Source of the DNA: Imbricaverruca yamaguchii
Taxonomy: Eukaryota; Arthropoda; Thecostraca; Neoverrucidae
Reading direction: 5' to 3'
Assembly: GCA_034440575.1 (NCBI GenBank)
Contig: JAOTOL010001615.1
Span: forward strand, 2,427,501-2,491,500
Length of the DNA stretch: 64,000 bases
Shown here: positions 11,101 to 24,300 of the stretch, piece after piece
Layout: each line of letters opens with the position of its first letter
Position numbering within the stretch: the first letter of the stretch is position 1
The notes under the pieces: model-generated
The model's database searches: none
Seen by the model: only the letters and a program-made list of their open reading frames with translations
Told to the model about the DNA's origin: nothing
Made by a program: the position numbers and the translations under genes

Positions 11101-14100
11101 AGATGGTCTGTCCCTCGCCCCCGCCCGCAAATGGCCTGTCTTCCTCCCCCGCCCGCAAATGGCCTGTCTCCCGCCCCTGCCCGCAGATGGCCTGTCTCTC
11201 GCCCCTGCCCGAAAATGGCCTGTTCTCCCGCCCCCGCCCGCAAATGGCCTGTCCCCGCCCCCGCCCGCAGATGGCCTGTCCCCCCCCCCCGCCCGCAGAT
11301 GGCCTGTCCCCCGCCCCCGCCCGTAAATGGCCTGTGCCCGCCCTCGCCCGCAGATGGCCTGTCCCCCGCCCCGCCCGCAGATGGCCTGTCCCCCTCCCCC
11401 GCCCGCAGATGGCCTGTCCCCCGCCCCCGCCCGCAAATGGCCTGTCTTCCTCCCCCGCCCGCAGATGGCCTGTCCCCGCCCCCACCGCAGATGGCCTGTC
11501 CCCCGCCCCCGCCCGCAAATGGCCTGTCCCCGCCCCCGCCCGCAGATGGCCTGTCCCCCGCCCCCGCCCGCAAATGGCCTGTCTTCCGCCCCCGCCCGCA
11601 AATGGCCTGTCCCCCGCCCTCGCCCGCAGATGGCCTGTCCCCCGCCCCCGCCCGCAAATGGCGCAAGTGGATGATTTGTACTCCAGTGTCTTGGGTCCAT
11701 TCCGAAAGCGAGACGGTGCTGCGTATGTCTGCTTTTAATAACGTATCTTGGTGAACGTATCGCATATGATGTAAGTTAGCATTATGTACACTATAGCTGC
11801 CTAATGCTGGTTATTGCCTATGTACGGCATTATTACCCTGTGCCTTATGCTGGCTCTTACCTAGGTACCTGACAACTGGACGGCGGCAGCTAGTCCACAG
11901 TCACGTAAAGGAAAGTCTCTCCATGCGATTGGAGACCTAACGCAGATTTTCGACAGATTTGAACGCTCAGAAATGAGCTTAGTTGCTGGCACCTGTTGGT
12001 ACAATGTGAGAGCTGGAACAACTTACAAGAGCTGCTTTAGAAGCTCCTGGAAGTTGCTCGGGAAGCAAATGCTTTTAGAAGCCAGCTTCTCTAAAACGGG
12101 AAAACAGCTAAACTTTGAAACATAGCGATATTGTTGCACTTACTCCTGGGTTGAAACATGGTGATATTGTTGCACTTCCCACTGGTTTAAACATAACGAT
12201 ATGGTCACACTTCCCCACTGGCTTAAGCACAGCGATTGTGTTGCACCTTCCCACCGGTTTAAATATAGCGATATTGTTGCACTTCCCTACTGGATGAAAC
12301 ATAGCGATACTGTTGCACTTCTCCACTTGTTTAAACCTAGCATTATTGCTGCGCTTCCCCACTGGTTTAAAGTTTGACCTATCGCCGATAATCTGACTTG
12401 TTTCGTTTTTAGTTCCTCAAACGCGTGCTCTGCAACATGCACTCTCTGGCTTCCATCAGAGACAGCCCCGAAGTTAATAGAGATGTTCAGGCCGCGTGGC
12501 GACCAAGATCATATCTTACCACCGCGTGAGAACGAAGTTCATATCTTGGATTGGATTGTGGCTTTACGACGCACTCGGCAGCTGAGGCCATATGACGTCG
12601 CCTGCCTCTCACCCTGGCAGGAAGGGCGGGCATCGCGGGGAATCGAACCCTGTACCTATGGCTTGCCAGACGCTTAGCTTAACCACTGAGCTACCGACGC
12701 CCCCACTAAGTTCATATCCTGCCACCGCGTGACGACTAAGTTCATATCCTGCCGCCACGTGAAGACCAAGTTCATATTTTACCACCGCGTGACGATTGTT
12801 CATATCTTACCACCACGTGACGACTTAGGTTCATATCTTACCACCGCGTGACGACTAGGTTCATATCTTACCACCGCGTGACGACTAAGTTCATATCTTA
12901 CCACCGCGTGACGACTAAGTTCATATCTTACCACCGCGTGACGACTAAGTTCACATTTTACCACCGCAGCATCTTCCTGTGCTCAGCACAGTGGTGCACA
13001 GAGACGAGTGGTACACCAACCAATGGCTAGGCCGAGCGTGCCGATCATCCCCTCCCCCCTGTGCCACCGTATCGGCCTGTGGTTACCGCCAGCTGCAATT
13101 TGTAGCCGGAAGCCGGCTGTGCGCCCCCAACCGCAGCCGCAGCCGCAGCCGCAACCTTGGCCACATCCCTGACCGCTCTGACCGCTGCCGAACAGTGTAC
13201 TAGTGAAGCAGCTCGCAACTGCCACTGGACGTCCCCCCTCCCAGCCCCCCTCGCCACTGACGCTGGCAGCCTGTTCCAGCTACGACGTGCTGGGCGGCTA
13301 CATGGGCCAGGACATCGAGATCACGCTGCCGGGCGACATGACCGTCTACGACGTCGACTGGCTGTCGGTGTGGTGTGTCCAGTACCGGCACAGCTTCGGC
13401 TGGGTCAAGCTGCCCAAGGACCTGGCCAACATCCCGCCCTACTTGGAGCTGGCACGACGCCAGGTACGCAGATGCGCCGGCCGGGCCGACTGCACTGGTT
13501 GTGGCGTATGCGCCTGTGGAGCGCGCGTTATTTGAGTCCAGGTGGTGCGGTCGAGGTGTGCAGTGTGGGTGTAGGCGTATGGCATGTGTGTGTGCGTGTG
13601 GGTGTGCGTGTGGGTGTGGGTGTGGGTGTGGGTGTGTGTGTGCGTGTGGGTGTGGGTGTGGGTGTGGGGGGTGTGGATATGGGTGTGGGCGTGGGTTTTG
13701 CATGGGCGTGAGGATGTATGTGTGGGAGTGGATGCGGGTATGGGTGTGGGTGTTAGCATGGGTGCGAGTGTGAGTGTCGATGTGGGTGTTGGTGTTGGTG
13801 TTGGCATGGGTGTGGTTGCGAGTGTGACTGTAGATGTGGGTGTTGGTGTTGGTGTGGGTGTGGGTGTGGGTATCGGTGTGGGTATGTGTGTGGGTGTGGG
13901 TGTGGATGTTCTTGTGAGTGGAATGATCAGGCTATTACCTTCCCACTGTCTACATAAGTGAAACAGAACCATCGTGATCATTGAATGTTAAAGCTGCGTT
14001 GTGCATAATTACAATCTACCACATGCAATGGTAGGGGCTTGCTGCTTGGTACCGGCTAGATATTGGTGTAACCATCCTTTAAGCACAAATAATTTTGAAA

Positions 14101-17085
14101 TATGTAAATGTTAAAATAATGAGCGCAAAAAGGAAAATTGATATATCATGACCCTTTATACGGCCAAGCACCGCCCAGGTAAAAAAAAAAGATCAGAAGG
14201 TTCCGAGTTGCCCTCAAGGTTTAAGTCAAATAGTCATTCAGTTATTGAATGGCGATGTAAATCATACCCCCTCTAATCTACAGATCCTGAAGATGTGGGA
14301 TTTATTCACTAAGGTAAGAAGACGTGTTAGTCGATGTCGCCTGTTAGCTGTAGATAAAAATGTGCGCTCTAGCGATGGTGGAAGGGGGGGAATCAACCTG
14401 TACAATAAATCGCTACGGTAAATCGCTGCAGAACTAGAGTCAAAAACCTCATGGCGATGGCATAACCGCTTTAGAGCTGTATGTTGTACACCCGGTGCAT
14501 CGTAGCCTGCTTGTCACGTGAACATCTTTCCTGGCATGATATGTGAAGGAAGTCCATTGGCGTTTCTCCAACAGCCAATCACTAAGCGCATAAGAAATAT
14601 TTTGGGGAGGGCACATCGCCGTGTAAAAAGACATGTAGAATTTAAAGCAAGAACTCGTGCAGTTGTTGCAATGCCAGCCAGCGGAAGCAGTTGTGGAGTC
14701 GGACGCAGTTGTGGATTCGGGCGCAGTTGTGGAGTCGGACACAGTCGTGGAGTCGGACGCAGTTGTGGAGTCGGACGCAGTCGTTTTGTGGTTTGCTGGG
14801 TGGGTGGGGGGGTGGGGGGGTTTGGTTGTTGGGGGGGGGTGGAGTCGGACGCAGTCGTGGAGTCGGACGCAGTTGTGGAGTCGGACCCAGTTGTGAAGTC
14901 GGACGCAGTCGCCTTCCGATCACGCAGCCGCCCCGCCCCGCCCCGCCCCGCTCCAGTGACGCACCAGACGCCGCGCAGCCGTGGATCGATGTGCGCGCGA
15001 GCCGTCCGTTTGACATCGCCGCCCACAGTGGGGAATCTGTGCGGTCGCCCGGCGGCGACGACGGCGACGGCGGCGACGGCGGCCGGTCGGTCGGCTCTGG
15101 TTTCCGATCGATGCCGGGGACGCCGAGGCCGCCGCCACCGATCTGCCGTATCATCGACTGAGATTAGTGTCGACTCGTGACAGTCAGCGCCGTCCCCTCC
15201 CACACCCGTCGCCAGCCGTCCGCCACTCCCATGATCTGATTCGTCGATGGTGTCTCCTCTGATCCGATCCGCGACAGTACACCGATCCCCTCCCCCAATG
15301 GAGCTGACCCTTTAAGAGTGTCCTCTGTGATTTGGCCCGTCAACAGTGTCCACCTAATATGACCTTTCACCGCTGATTCGACCTGTCACCGCTGTTCAAC
15401 CTCGTCCTTCTAGCCCAATACTATTTCGTGTTGTTTCGATCCATTGGCACAACCACCTTCAATGACTTATAATGCTGCTCGAAGCTGGTGGGGGCCTGCA
15501 GTGGAACTGGGCAGAGGAGGCAATCAACCTGTTGTGCAGGTAATATTTATGATATGCCATAGAACTAATGACAAGCATTCTTCGGGCAGAGGGATCAGTA
15601 CCCCGATCTTACACCGACCGAGATGGGGTGAGGATCTCTGTCCATGCAACTGACACTGGACTCACAAGGGCACGGTCTGACCAGTGCAGCAGCCGATGGC
15701 GCAAAGGGCCGCTCAAGGAACAGTGATGTAGTCGAAAACGATACGAATTAATCGTTGGATAACACAATTTTTTTGTGGACAGAAGCGACATATCTAGCAT
15801 ATACAAAAGTAGTTGATATTCAATAGATTTCAATTTTCGCTTTGCCTATACTGTTGAGTCCATACAAAAGCAAGATAGCAGCAAAGGGCAGCTCCGCCAG
15901 CAAGTCCAGAAGGTCATCTGCACCAAACAAGACAACTCCAGAAAAACAAAATGGGGGCTCTGTGGATCTGGCGGGGAACCCCGGGGATAGCGGAAATTGC
16001 GCGCTTCCGAAGACTGATAACAAGGCTGCACTACACTCGAATGTTTGCTGTGCGACGCTAGATCACGCGGGAATGGCCTGGCTGTGCTGCATGATGAATG
16101 TTGTCGATTATGTGGACCATCCAGATGTGATGAATGCATGGTTGGTTGTACATGTGTTCAATGTTGGACAAACATTCATCTCGTCCGTGTTTAAGCGTTA
16201 TGAATGCAAGACCAATTTGGCATCTGTCAACGACTGGTGCGACAAACATCAACAATTTCCAAACAGCGCCTCCTGACAGGGTGCCACAGGCCGGGTGCCA
16301 CAGACCGGGTGCCACAGACCGGGTGCCACAGACAGGGTGCCAGAGAGTGCCACAGACCGGGTGCGCTAGACCGGGTGCCACAGACAGGGTGCCGAGACCG
16401 GGTGCACAGACAGGGTGCCACAGACAGGGTGCCAACAGACAGGGTGCCACAGACAGGGTGCGCACAGACAGGGTGCTACAGACGGGTGCTACAGACCAGG
16501 GGTGCCACAGACAGGGTGCCACAGACAGGGTGCCACAGACGGGCAGGGTGCCACAGACAGGGTGCCACAGACAGGGTGCCACAGACCGGGTGCTACAGAC
16601 CGGGTGCCACAGACAGGGTGCCACAGACCGGGTGCCACAGACAGGGTGCCACAGACCGGGTGCCACAGACCGGGTGCTACAGACCGGGTGCCACAGACCG
16701 GGTGCCACAGACCGGGTGTCACAGACTGATGATCTCTTCCATGGGGTCAGTCCTCCAAGGTCCGGGAAGACCTCTGTGTCTATTCGATACCTTTGACCTG
16801 GCAATGATGTTATCGGCGTGTAGGCTACCCCCACCTGCGTCTTCTGAACGTCGTAGTGCGCGTGGTCGTGCATGAAGACAGACTGGGAACTGTTCAGCCG
16901 TGACATGAGATGTCCTGTCTGAGGAGTCAGTCTATGACATCCTGATCCGATCTTCTCTAATGCAAATTGGCCCTAGCCAGTGGCATAGCCGAGATTTGGT
17001 CCGGAAGGGGCGTACAACTGACCATATCTATCGATCCCTCTCCACTTTTCTCCGACGGATTTCGGTCGCTTTATTTTCGAAAGGG

Positions 17086-17162
<77 letters not shown>

Positions 17163-18144
17163 CGTTGGTTAAACACGACAGCTTGTTCTGCATTTATTAG
17201 CTTTTTATGTATGTTTTCGATATGTCGCACATTCCTTTCACTTGAGATTCGAGCTGGTGGACTATTTCTTCCGAATGAGATCATCACAAGTGTGAGTTAT
17301 GGTTTCCATCATATTTAAATACAACGTTTCGATCGTCATAGATCATCATCATGGATACATTATAGGTGACATGGCTAGATGGAGTCAAAGTTATGACAAG
17401 TAAAACAAGTGGGTAAGTGCAAAAAACATTTCACGGGATACAAATCATTCAAGCATTTATATGGGCACTTTCATCGTCAAGTCCAGGAATCCGATTACAG
17501 GCAACAGTCACGCACGTACTCATAAAGGCACGCGTTACACTTCACTCATAATCGTACAGAGCCAGGCAGAGGTCATCTTGGTACCGTATGTTTATTACCG
17601 GCAAGGTATCCTTGATGAGAACAGCCTCATATACCGGCAAGCGTCTTCGATCAGCACATTTTACAAGGATCTCTGTATTAGATACTAGATTAGTGCGTGT
17701 GTAGGGGCCTTGTGTGTGTCCCTATAGTGTTCTTTGGGCCCACCACTCTGTAAGTGCTGGTGAGCCTTCTACTGAGCGTCGTTGTAGTATGGCCAATGTA
17801 GCATACTGGACGGGTTGCGCAGTCCCCGTGTGGGCAAGTTAATTTGTACACTACTTGACCAGTTTAATGGCTCAGTTTCAAGCTGGGGGTTATTTCTCAT
17901 GGTTAATGATGTCGTTTTTGGACCTTGATAATAAATCGTAAGTGATAATTTCTCACCAACTACTTTAGGTCTACAACTGCCTAGAACAATTTTCTTTTTA
18001 TGGCACGCTCATCATGCTCCAGGCAGGGGTCATGATGTTTTTGATAAAAAAATCTTGATGTTTATATTTTTAGTATGGTTGTCATCTTGTTTTTGCAGAT
18101 ATTTAGTTATGATGTCCTTGCATGTGGCGTCAAAGTCTCTATTA

Positions 18145-18185
<41 letters not shown>

Positions 18186-18195
18186 ATATATATAT

Positions 18196-18272
<77 letters not shown>

Positions 18273-18276
18273 CTAG

Positions 18277-18345
<69 letters not shown>

Positions 18346-21300
18346 GCTGTTCCGAGACCTGCAATCAATGTCCAACAGTATGGTAATGACCAGAAAAACA
18401 AACCATTAGCTGTCGGGAACAACCATGAAAAGAAAACATATTACTAAAAGCAAAGGCACATGAACACATCTTTAATGAGCTCATGAATATAAGTAGCTTG
18501 AGTAACAATACGAGTGCTCATCTCCATGGACACCATTGCTTCTTTTTTGCTCCCCGTAGCGGATAACATGTTGGCCTTTGTATGCTGCACCTTAATTGTA
18601 GGTCCCACATTGGCAACACCATTGCGGAGTGCATTATATTTCCAGATATAAAATCACATCTGCCTTATATATACATATGCATATATACATTTCAAAATCA
18701 TATATGCACATATATTATAAAAATATAAGAGACCATTCAGAATAAGTGACCGAAATCCGAGGAGTCTCGGAACGTGGGGGGGGAGGCTGGCACCGGTAGA
18801 TACTCTTCAGATATTCGCCCCCTCGGACCAAATTTTGACTACGCCACGAATCTGATTCGATCCGATCCAATCCGATTTAGCCTGACCTGCTGCCGAATTC
18901 TGCATGACGAGATGATCTGACAATTCGCAGCTTCAAGACTTCATGAAAGCTGACAATTCGCAATCTGATCTGATATTGCTGGACCAGATCCAGACTGACG
19001 TGGTCTGACTTTCCTAGATGTGAATAGGCCACGTCTGACCTGACATGATTTGCTCTAGTCTGACCTAAGCCGAACCGACACGATCTGACCTGACCTGTCC
19101 TTGAACCGACCTACAGCCACGCTGAACCGGACCGATCAGACCCGACTCGCCTGGGACTGACCTGCTCTGGCCTAACGTTGCGTGGCGTGGCGTGACCTTA
19201 TGCCAGCCGACTTGACTGAGCGCGGTGTTGTGTGACCTGATCTGACTTGATCCGGACGCTACGGCAGGACGAGTCGAGGCAGTCGGGCTCCCAGCTGACC
19301 AACTGTCGCGCCATGGTCAGCGACAACCTGCACGTGCGCTGGGGAACCGACGGCCAGCACGCCTACGTCCAACTGTCGGCCAGCATCGAGCACGACGAGT
19401 GGCTGGCCTTCGGCGTCAGCGGCGACAGCGGCAGGTCGGTCAGCCGCCGGTCACCTCGGGTCACGGGCAGGGCAGCCGCGGGTCACCCCGGATCGCTGGC
19501 AGGGCAGCCGTGGGTCACCTCGGGTCACTGGCAGCGCAGCCGCTCCTGACTGGTAACGCCAGAACTGGCACAGTGTGGCCGCAAGTGCCTGGCGTGGGTG
19601 GAGGGCCTGCTGGACATCACACCCCCCGGAAAGGGGCCTGCTGGACATCACACTGCCGCGGGAGGGGGCCTGCTGGACATCACACTGCCGCGGGAGGGGG
19701 CCTGCTGGACATCACACTGCCGCGGGAGGGGGCCTGCTGGACATCACACTGCCGCGGGAGGGGGTCTGCTGGACATCACACTGCCGCGGGAGGGGGCCTG
19801 CTGGACATCACACTGCCGCGGGAGGGGGCCTGCTGGACATCACACTGCCGCGGGAGGGAGGCCTGCTGGACATCACACTGCCGCGGGAGGGGTCTGCTGG
19901 ACATCACACTGCCGCGGGAGGGGGTCTGCTGGACATCACACTGCCGCGGGAGGAGGCCTGCTGGACATCACACTGCACTGCCGCGGGAGGGGGTCTGCTG
20001 GACATCACACTGCCGCGGGAGGTCTGCTGGACATCACACTGCCGCGGGAGGGGCCTGCTGGACATCACACTGCCGCGGGAGGGGCCTGCTGGACATCACA
20101 CTGCCGCGGGAGGAGGTCTGCTGGACATCACACTGCCGCGGGAGGGGTCTGCTGGACATCACACTGCCGCGGGAGGGGGCCTGCTGGACATCACACTGCC
20201 GCGGGAGGGGGCCTGCTGGACATCACACTCCGGGGGGCCGGGAGGGCTGCTGGACATCACACTGCCGCGGGAGGGGGCCTGCTGGACATCACACTGCCGC
20301 GGGAGGGGGTCTGCTGGACATCACACTGCCGCGGGAGGGGGCCTGCTGGACATCACACTGCCGCGGGAGGGGTCTGCTGGACATCACACTGCCGCGGGGG
20401 GGCCTGCTGGACATCACACTGCCGCGGGAGGGTCTCTGGAAACACACCCCCGGGGAGGGCCTGCTGGACATCACACTGCCGCGGGAGAGGTCTGCTGAAC
20501 ATCACACTGCCGCGGGAGGGGGCCTGCTGGACATCACACTGCCGCGGGAGGGGGCTGCTGGACATCACACTGCCGCGGGAGGGGGCCTGCTGAGACACTG
20601 CCGCGGGGGAGGGGCCTGCTGGACATCACACTGCCGCGGGAGGGGGTCTGCTGGACATCACACTGCCGCGGGAGGGGCCTGCTGGACATCACACTGCCGC
20701 GGGAGGGGGGTCTGCTGGACATCACACTGCCGCGGGAGGGGGGCCTGCTGGACATCACACTGCCGCGGGAGGGGGCTCTGCTGTTTTCGGAGGGGGCCTG
20801 CTGGACATCACACTGCCGCGGGAGGGGGCCTGCTGGACATCACACTGCCGCGGGAGGGGGCCTGCTGGACATCACACTGCCGCGGAAGGGGTCTGCTGGA
20901 CATCACACTGCCGCGGGAGGGGGCCTGCTGGACATCACACTGCCGCGGGAGGGGTCTGCTGGACATCACACTGCCGCGGGAGGGGGCCTGCTGGACATCA
21001 CATTGCCCGCGGGAGGGGGCCTGCTGGACATCACACTGGTTGGACGGGGCATCACACTGCCGCGGGAGGGGGTCTGCTGGACATCACACTGCCCGCGGGA
21101 GGGGGCTGGCTGGACATCACATTGCCGCGGGAGGGGGTCTGCTGGACATCACACTGCCGCGGGAGGGTCTGCTGGACATCACACTGCCGCGGGAGGGGGT
21201 CTGCTGGACATCACACTGCCGCGGGAGGGGGTCTGCTGGACATCACACTGCCGCGGGAGGGGCCTGCTGGACATCACACTGCCGCGGGAGGGGGTCAGCT

Positions 21301-24300
21301 CGGCGGTGGAGTGCAGGACCATGGTTTGCTCACCACCCTTTCTCCCCCTGCTGCTTGCTTGACAGGAAAGAACTTGCACTCTTCCCATAGTAGAAAACAA
21401 AACTCTGGTCAGCCGATGGAGTACCGACACTCAACTCGGGCCCACACAAATGTATGAAACAAGGGTTCTAGTTAAGCATTAAGGCCAAATAGTCAGGTTT
21501 AAGGTCATATGTGGATCGCTACATCCAGAAATTTCACAATATGCTTACTGTTATGATACCGAGATACCGAGACTTGCTTCATTTGCACGTCACACATGCA
21601 CACTCGCAAGTCTACGGACTTCGACGACTCGACTCGACTCGAATCTGAACGCAGATTTCAGGTGTTTCTGAGCACATCGGAACCCGTTCAGCGTCACAGC
21701 ATGCTTCATCGATAATGTACTACTCCTTATCTAATTGAACACCACCATGCAATGTACTGCTCTTGCTTTCTTTTTTATTGGTCTAAGACTCCCAAAACAG
21801 ATGCTTTGGTATTCGAATACTTTTCCTCCTTCAGATCTGACCTGCATGCTTTGCCAGAACCCGTCCTACCAAAGTGTCTCAGGTCAATGTGCACGGGCAC
21901 CAATCCTGCAACTTATATCATCCCCGCCATATACACATCTGGGAGAACCGGGGGAAGTACAATATAAAGGTGAAAATCTGCAAAAAATAGATTTTATTGG
22001 AATGAGCGAACACCTTGCATCTTATAAAAGCCGTGGATATATTGGACAACCATGCCACTCAGCTTTCCGGGGTAAAAACATACAGGGCGAATTGATTTTT
22101 TCGGAATATGAAGAGATATTCAATGCTGGTATGTAATATATATTAGAAGATGAGTTATCACATCCTGAACCCATATTGACATCACATATAGCGTTGGGCG
22201 ACATAATTGATAGCATCTCTTCTCTCTATGCATTTGCACCAGGTTATTTTCTCACCACTTCTTGGAATATTGATTGCTTCGTACATTACTTTTCCACTTC
22301 TCAAAATCCCGGCAGTGTGAAACGAACTTTCTGTCCTTAATGCCACCGTCGCAACATTTGATTTGTTGGTGCGACGCGGTGGCGAATATAACCTGCGTGG
22401 CATTCGCGGCAAAAGCAGAACATTCGCGACACTTGCGCTAACAAAGCAGTGAATGCGCGCGACCTAGAATCGGCTGCGTCGCGTTTCCAGTGATTCGTGG
22501 CTGACGGCTGCCCGCATGGCATGTCTTCTGGTGATCGCCGGGCGATCCGAGTCTGGTCGGCCGGCCGTGCGGGCGACTCGGCGGCTGCAGACCAACCGAC
22601 CTAACTCACTTGCACGCACGGGCAAACACATGACCGATTCAATTGATGACAACATAACTCGGCCTAACTCGATACAGCTGCGACGCCGATACCCGTGGGA
22701 GTGGGGCCGGGCCGCTGGTCTGGGCCGCTGGTCTGGGCCGCTGCCGACACCCGTGGGAGTGGGGCCGGGTCGCTGGTCTGGGCCGCTGGTCTGGGCCGCT
22801 GGTCTGGGCCGCTGGTCTGGGCTGCTGGTCTGAGCCGCTCACCACAGCCATTGCCCGGTGGTCTCCGTCACCGGCGGCGGTTGGAACAGGAGCATTGATC
22901 GCCCGGGGAGTTCGGCCGGTGACCTCGATCGATTACTGCGGACGTGCATGACGTCTGATCAGTCGGTAATGGTCGCGCGCGACTGTGGGATCCTATTCAG
23001 CAACCTCTAAGGCATGCTCGGCCACATTAGCTGCGATGATCTATACACCTCGCAGAGTTTTAGCGTACAAGAAGAAATACGGTATAAATTGCATAATAAG
23101 TTTGAAGATTCAACTTTTCTTCCGATCTCATTGTACAATCTATGGTTGGGAGAAACCTGATAACACAAATCGATTATTGAGCATATGACACGGTAAGAGC
23201 TAGCGAACAGTCACACTAGGGAAGATATACAAAAGATGATTTTGAATTAGCTGTCACATCGCCAAGTTTGGAATCGTATGGAACTTTTAAAGCGTATTGA
23301 ACGTTCATTCCATCCATTGCGGTATTCTTTACTTTCATCGAAGGATTATTCAACCTACCTCGTCGGATGATGCATCACCTTGTGCGTTAAATGTGGTCAA
23401 GCAGGATCGGATCCAAAAGCATGGCTTGGGGAGACAAATTTACAGTTTAAAAAAAACGGAATAAAATATACAAATGAACAAGCGGGCAACACTTGTCGAG
23501 CCGGTTTATGATGATATTTATGTCATAAAATATTCTTAGATTTCAAGAGAACGCCATTATAAAGCACATTTCCGGCAAAATCAACCGCTTAGGAGGATGG
23601 TCCCTTGGTCCCTCTTGGATCCACCAGTGTACTCAAGAATAACTCTCGGGACCTTGAATGGTCCTAGTTTCATTGTTTTGTAAATGGACCGTTAGACCTT
23701 CCAATTTGTGTTTAGTAAACCACCAAGTAACCAGCCGCGGCATCAAACGACTACAATTATGTGCAAATGCACGCTTCACTCGCGCCCCCTGGTGAGGTTC
23801 ATGAAAGGAAACTATCCTACTGCGTAGCTAATTAGTTAGTTTTTGTAGCTTAAAGGCACTTCGACCACATAGATCATGTAGGGCCCTACAAGCCAGCGGT
23901 GCGGCCCCATTCCTAAGGGTGTCGGAAGCGGCCCAGACCAGCTGCTCAGAATGGCTCACGCTCGCAATTTCGATTGTTTTCTCAGCGTTCTAACCGGGTG
24001 TCTAGTTCAGTGCTACTCAGTGCTTTTTGCAGTTCCAAATTTTGCAATTGTTTGGTAGGTGAGGCGGCCGCGGTCCGCAACTCGAGGCCTGGTCGTTGAC
24101 TTCGCTGAGCATCAGCTGCGAGCAGCTGACGCACGTTGTGCCGTTGGGGAGGAGTTCTACTGGTCGTGTGATTGGCTGAGCGTCAGCTGTGAGAGCTGCC
24201 GCACGTTATTGTGTTGTGGGGAGTTCTGCTGTCTGTGATTGGCTGAGCGTCAGCTGTAGGGCTGACGCACGTTGTGCCGTTGGGGAGGAGTTATACTGGC

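Noticed and set aside
10836..11765. Five overlapping Pro- or Gly-rich ORFs of 115-300 codons
   Set aside because: Products of the ~29-nt C-rich array; composition is dictated by the repeat and both strands are equally open.
16058..16906. 282-codon - strand ORF
   Set aside because: Most of it translates the 14-nt minisatellite; the non-repeat ends have no domain.
18055..18386. Ile/Tyr-rich ORFs
   Set aside because: Pure translation of (TA)n; the same holds near 2.95, 17.1, 28.65 and 30.4 kb.
19399..21457. 663-codon ORF on the + strand
   Set aside because: Repeat-derived; its frame changes repeat by repeat with G-run length. Only its first bases overlap a real exon, and that exon uses another frame.
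21735..22136. 133-codon ORF considered as an extra Skeletor exon
   Set aside because: No splice sites in the required phase and no family motif.
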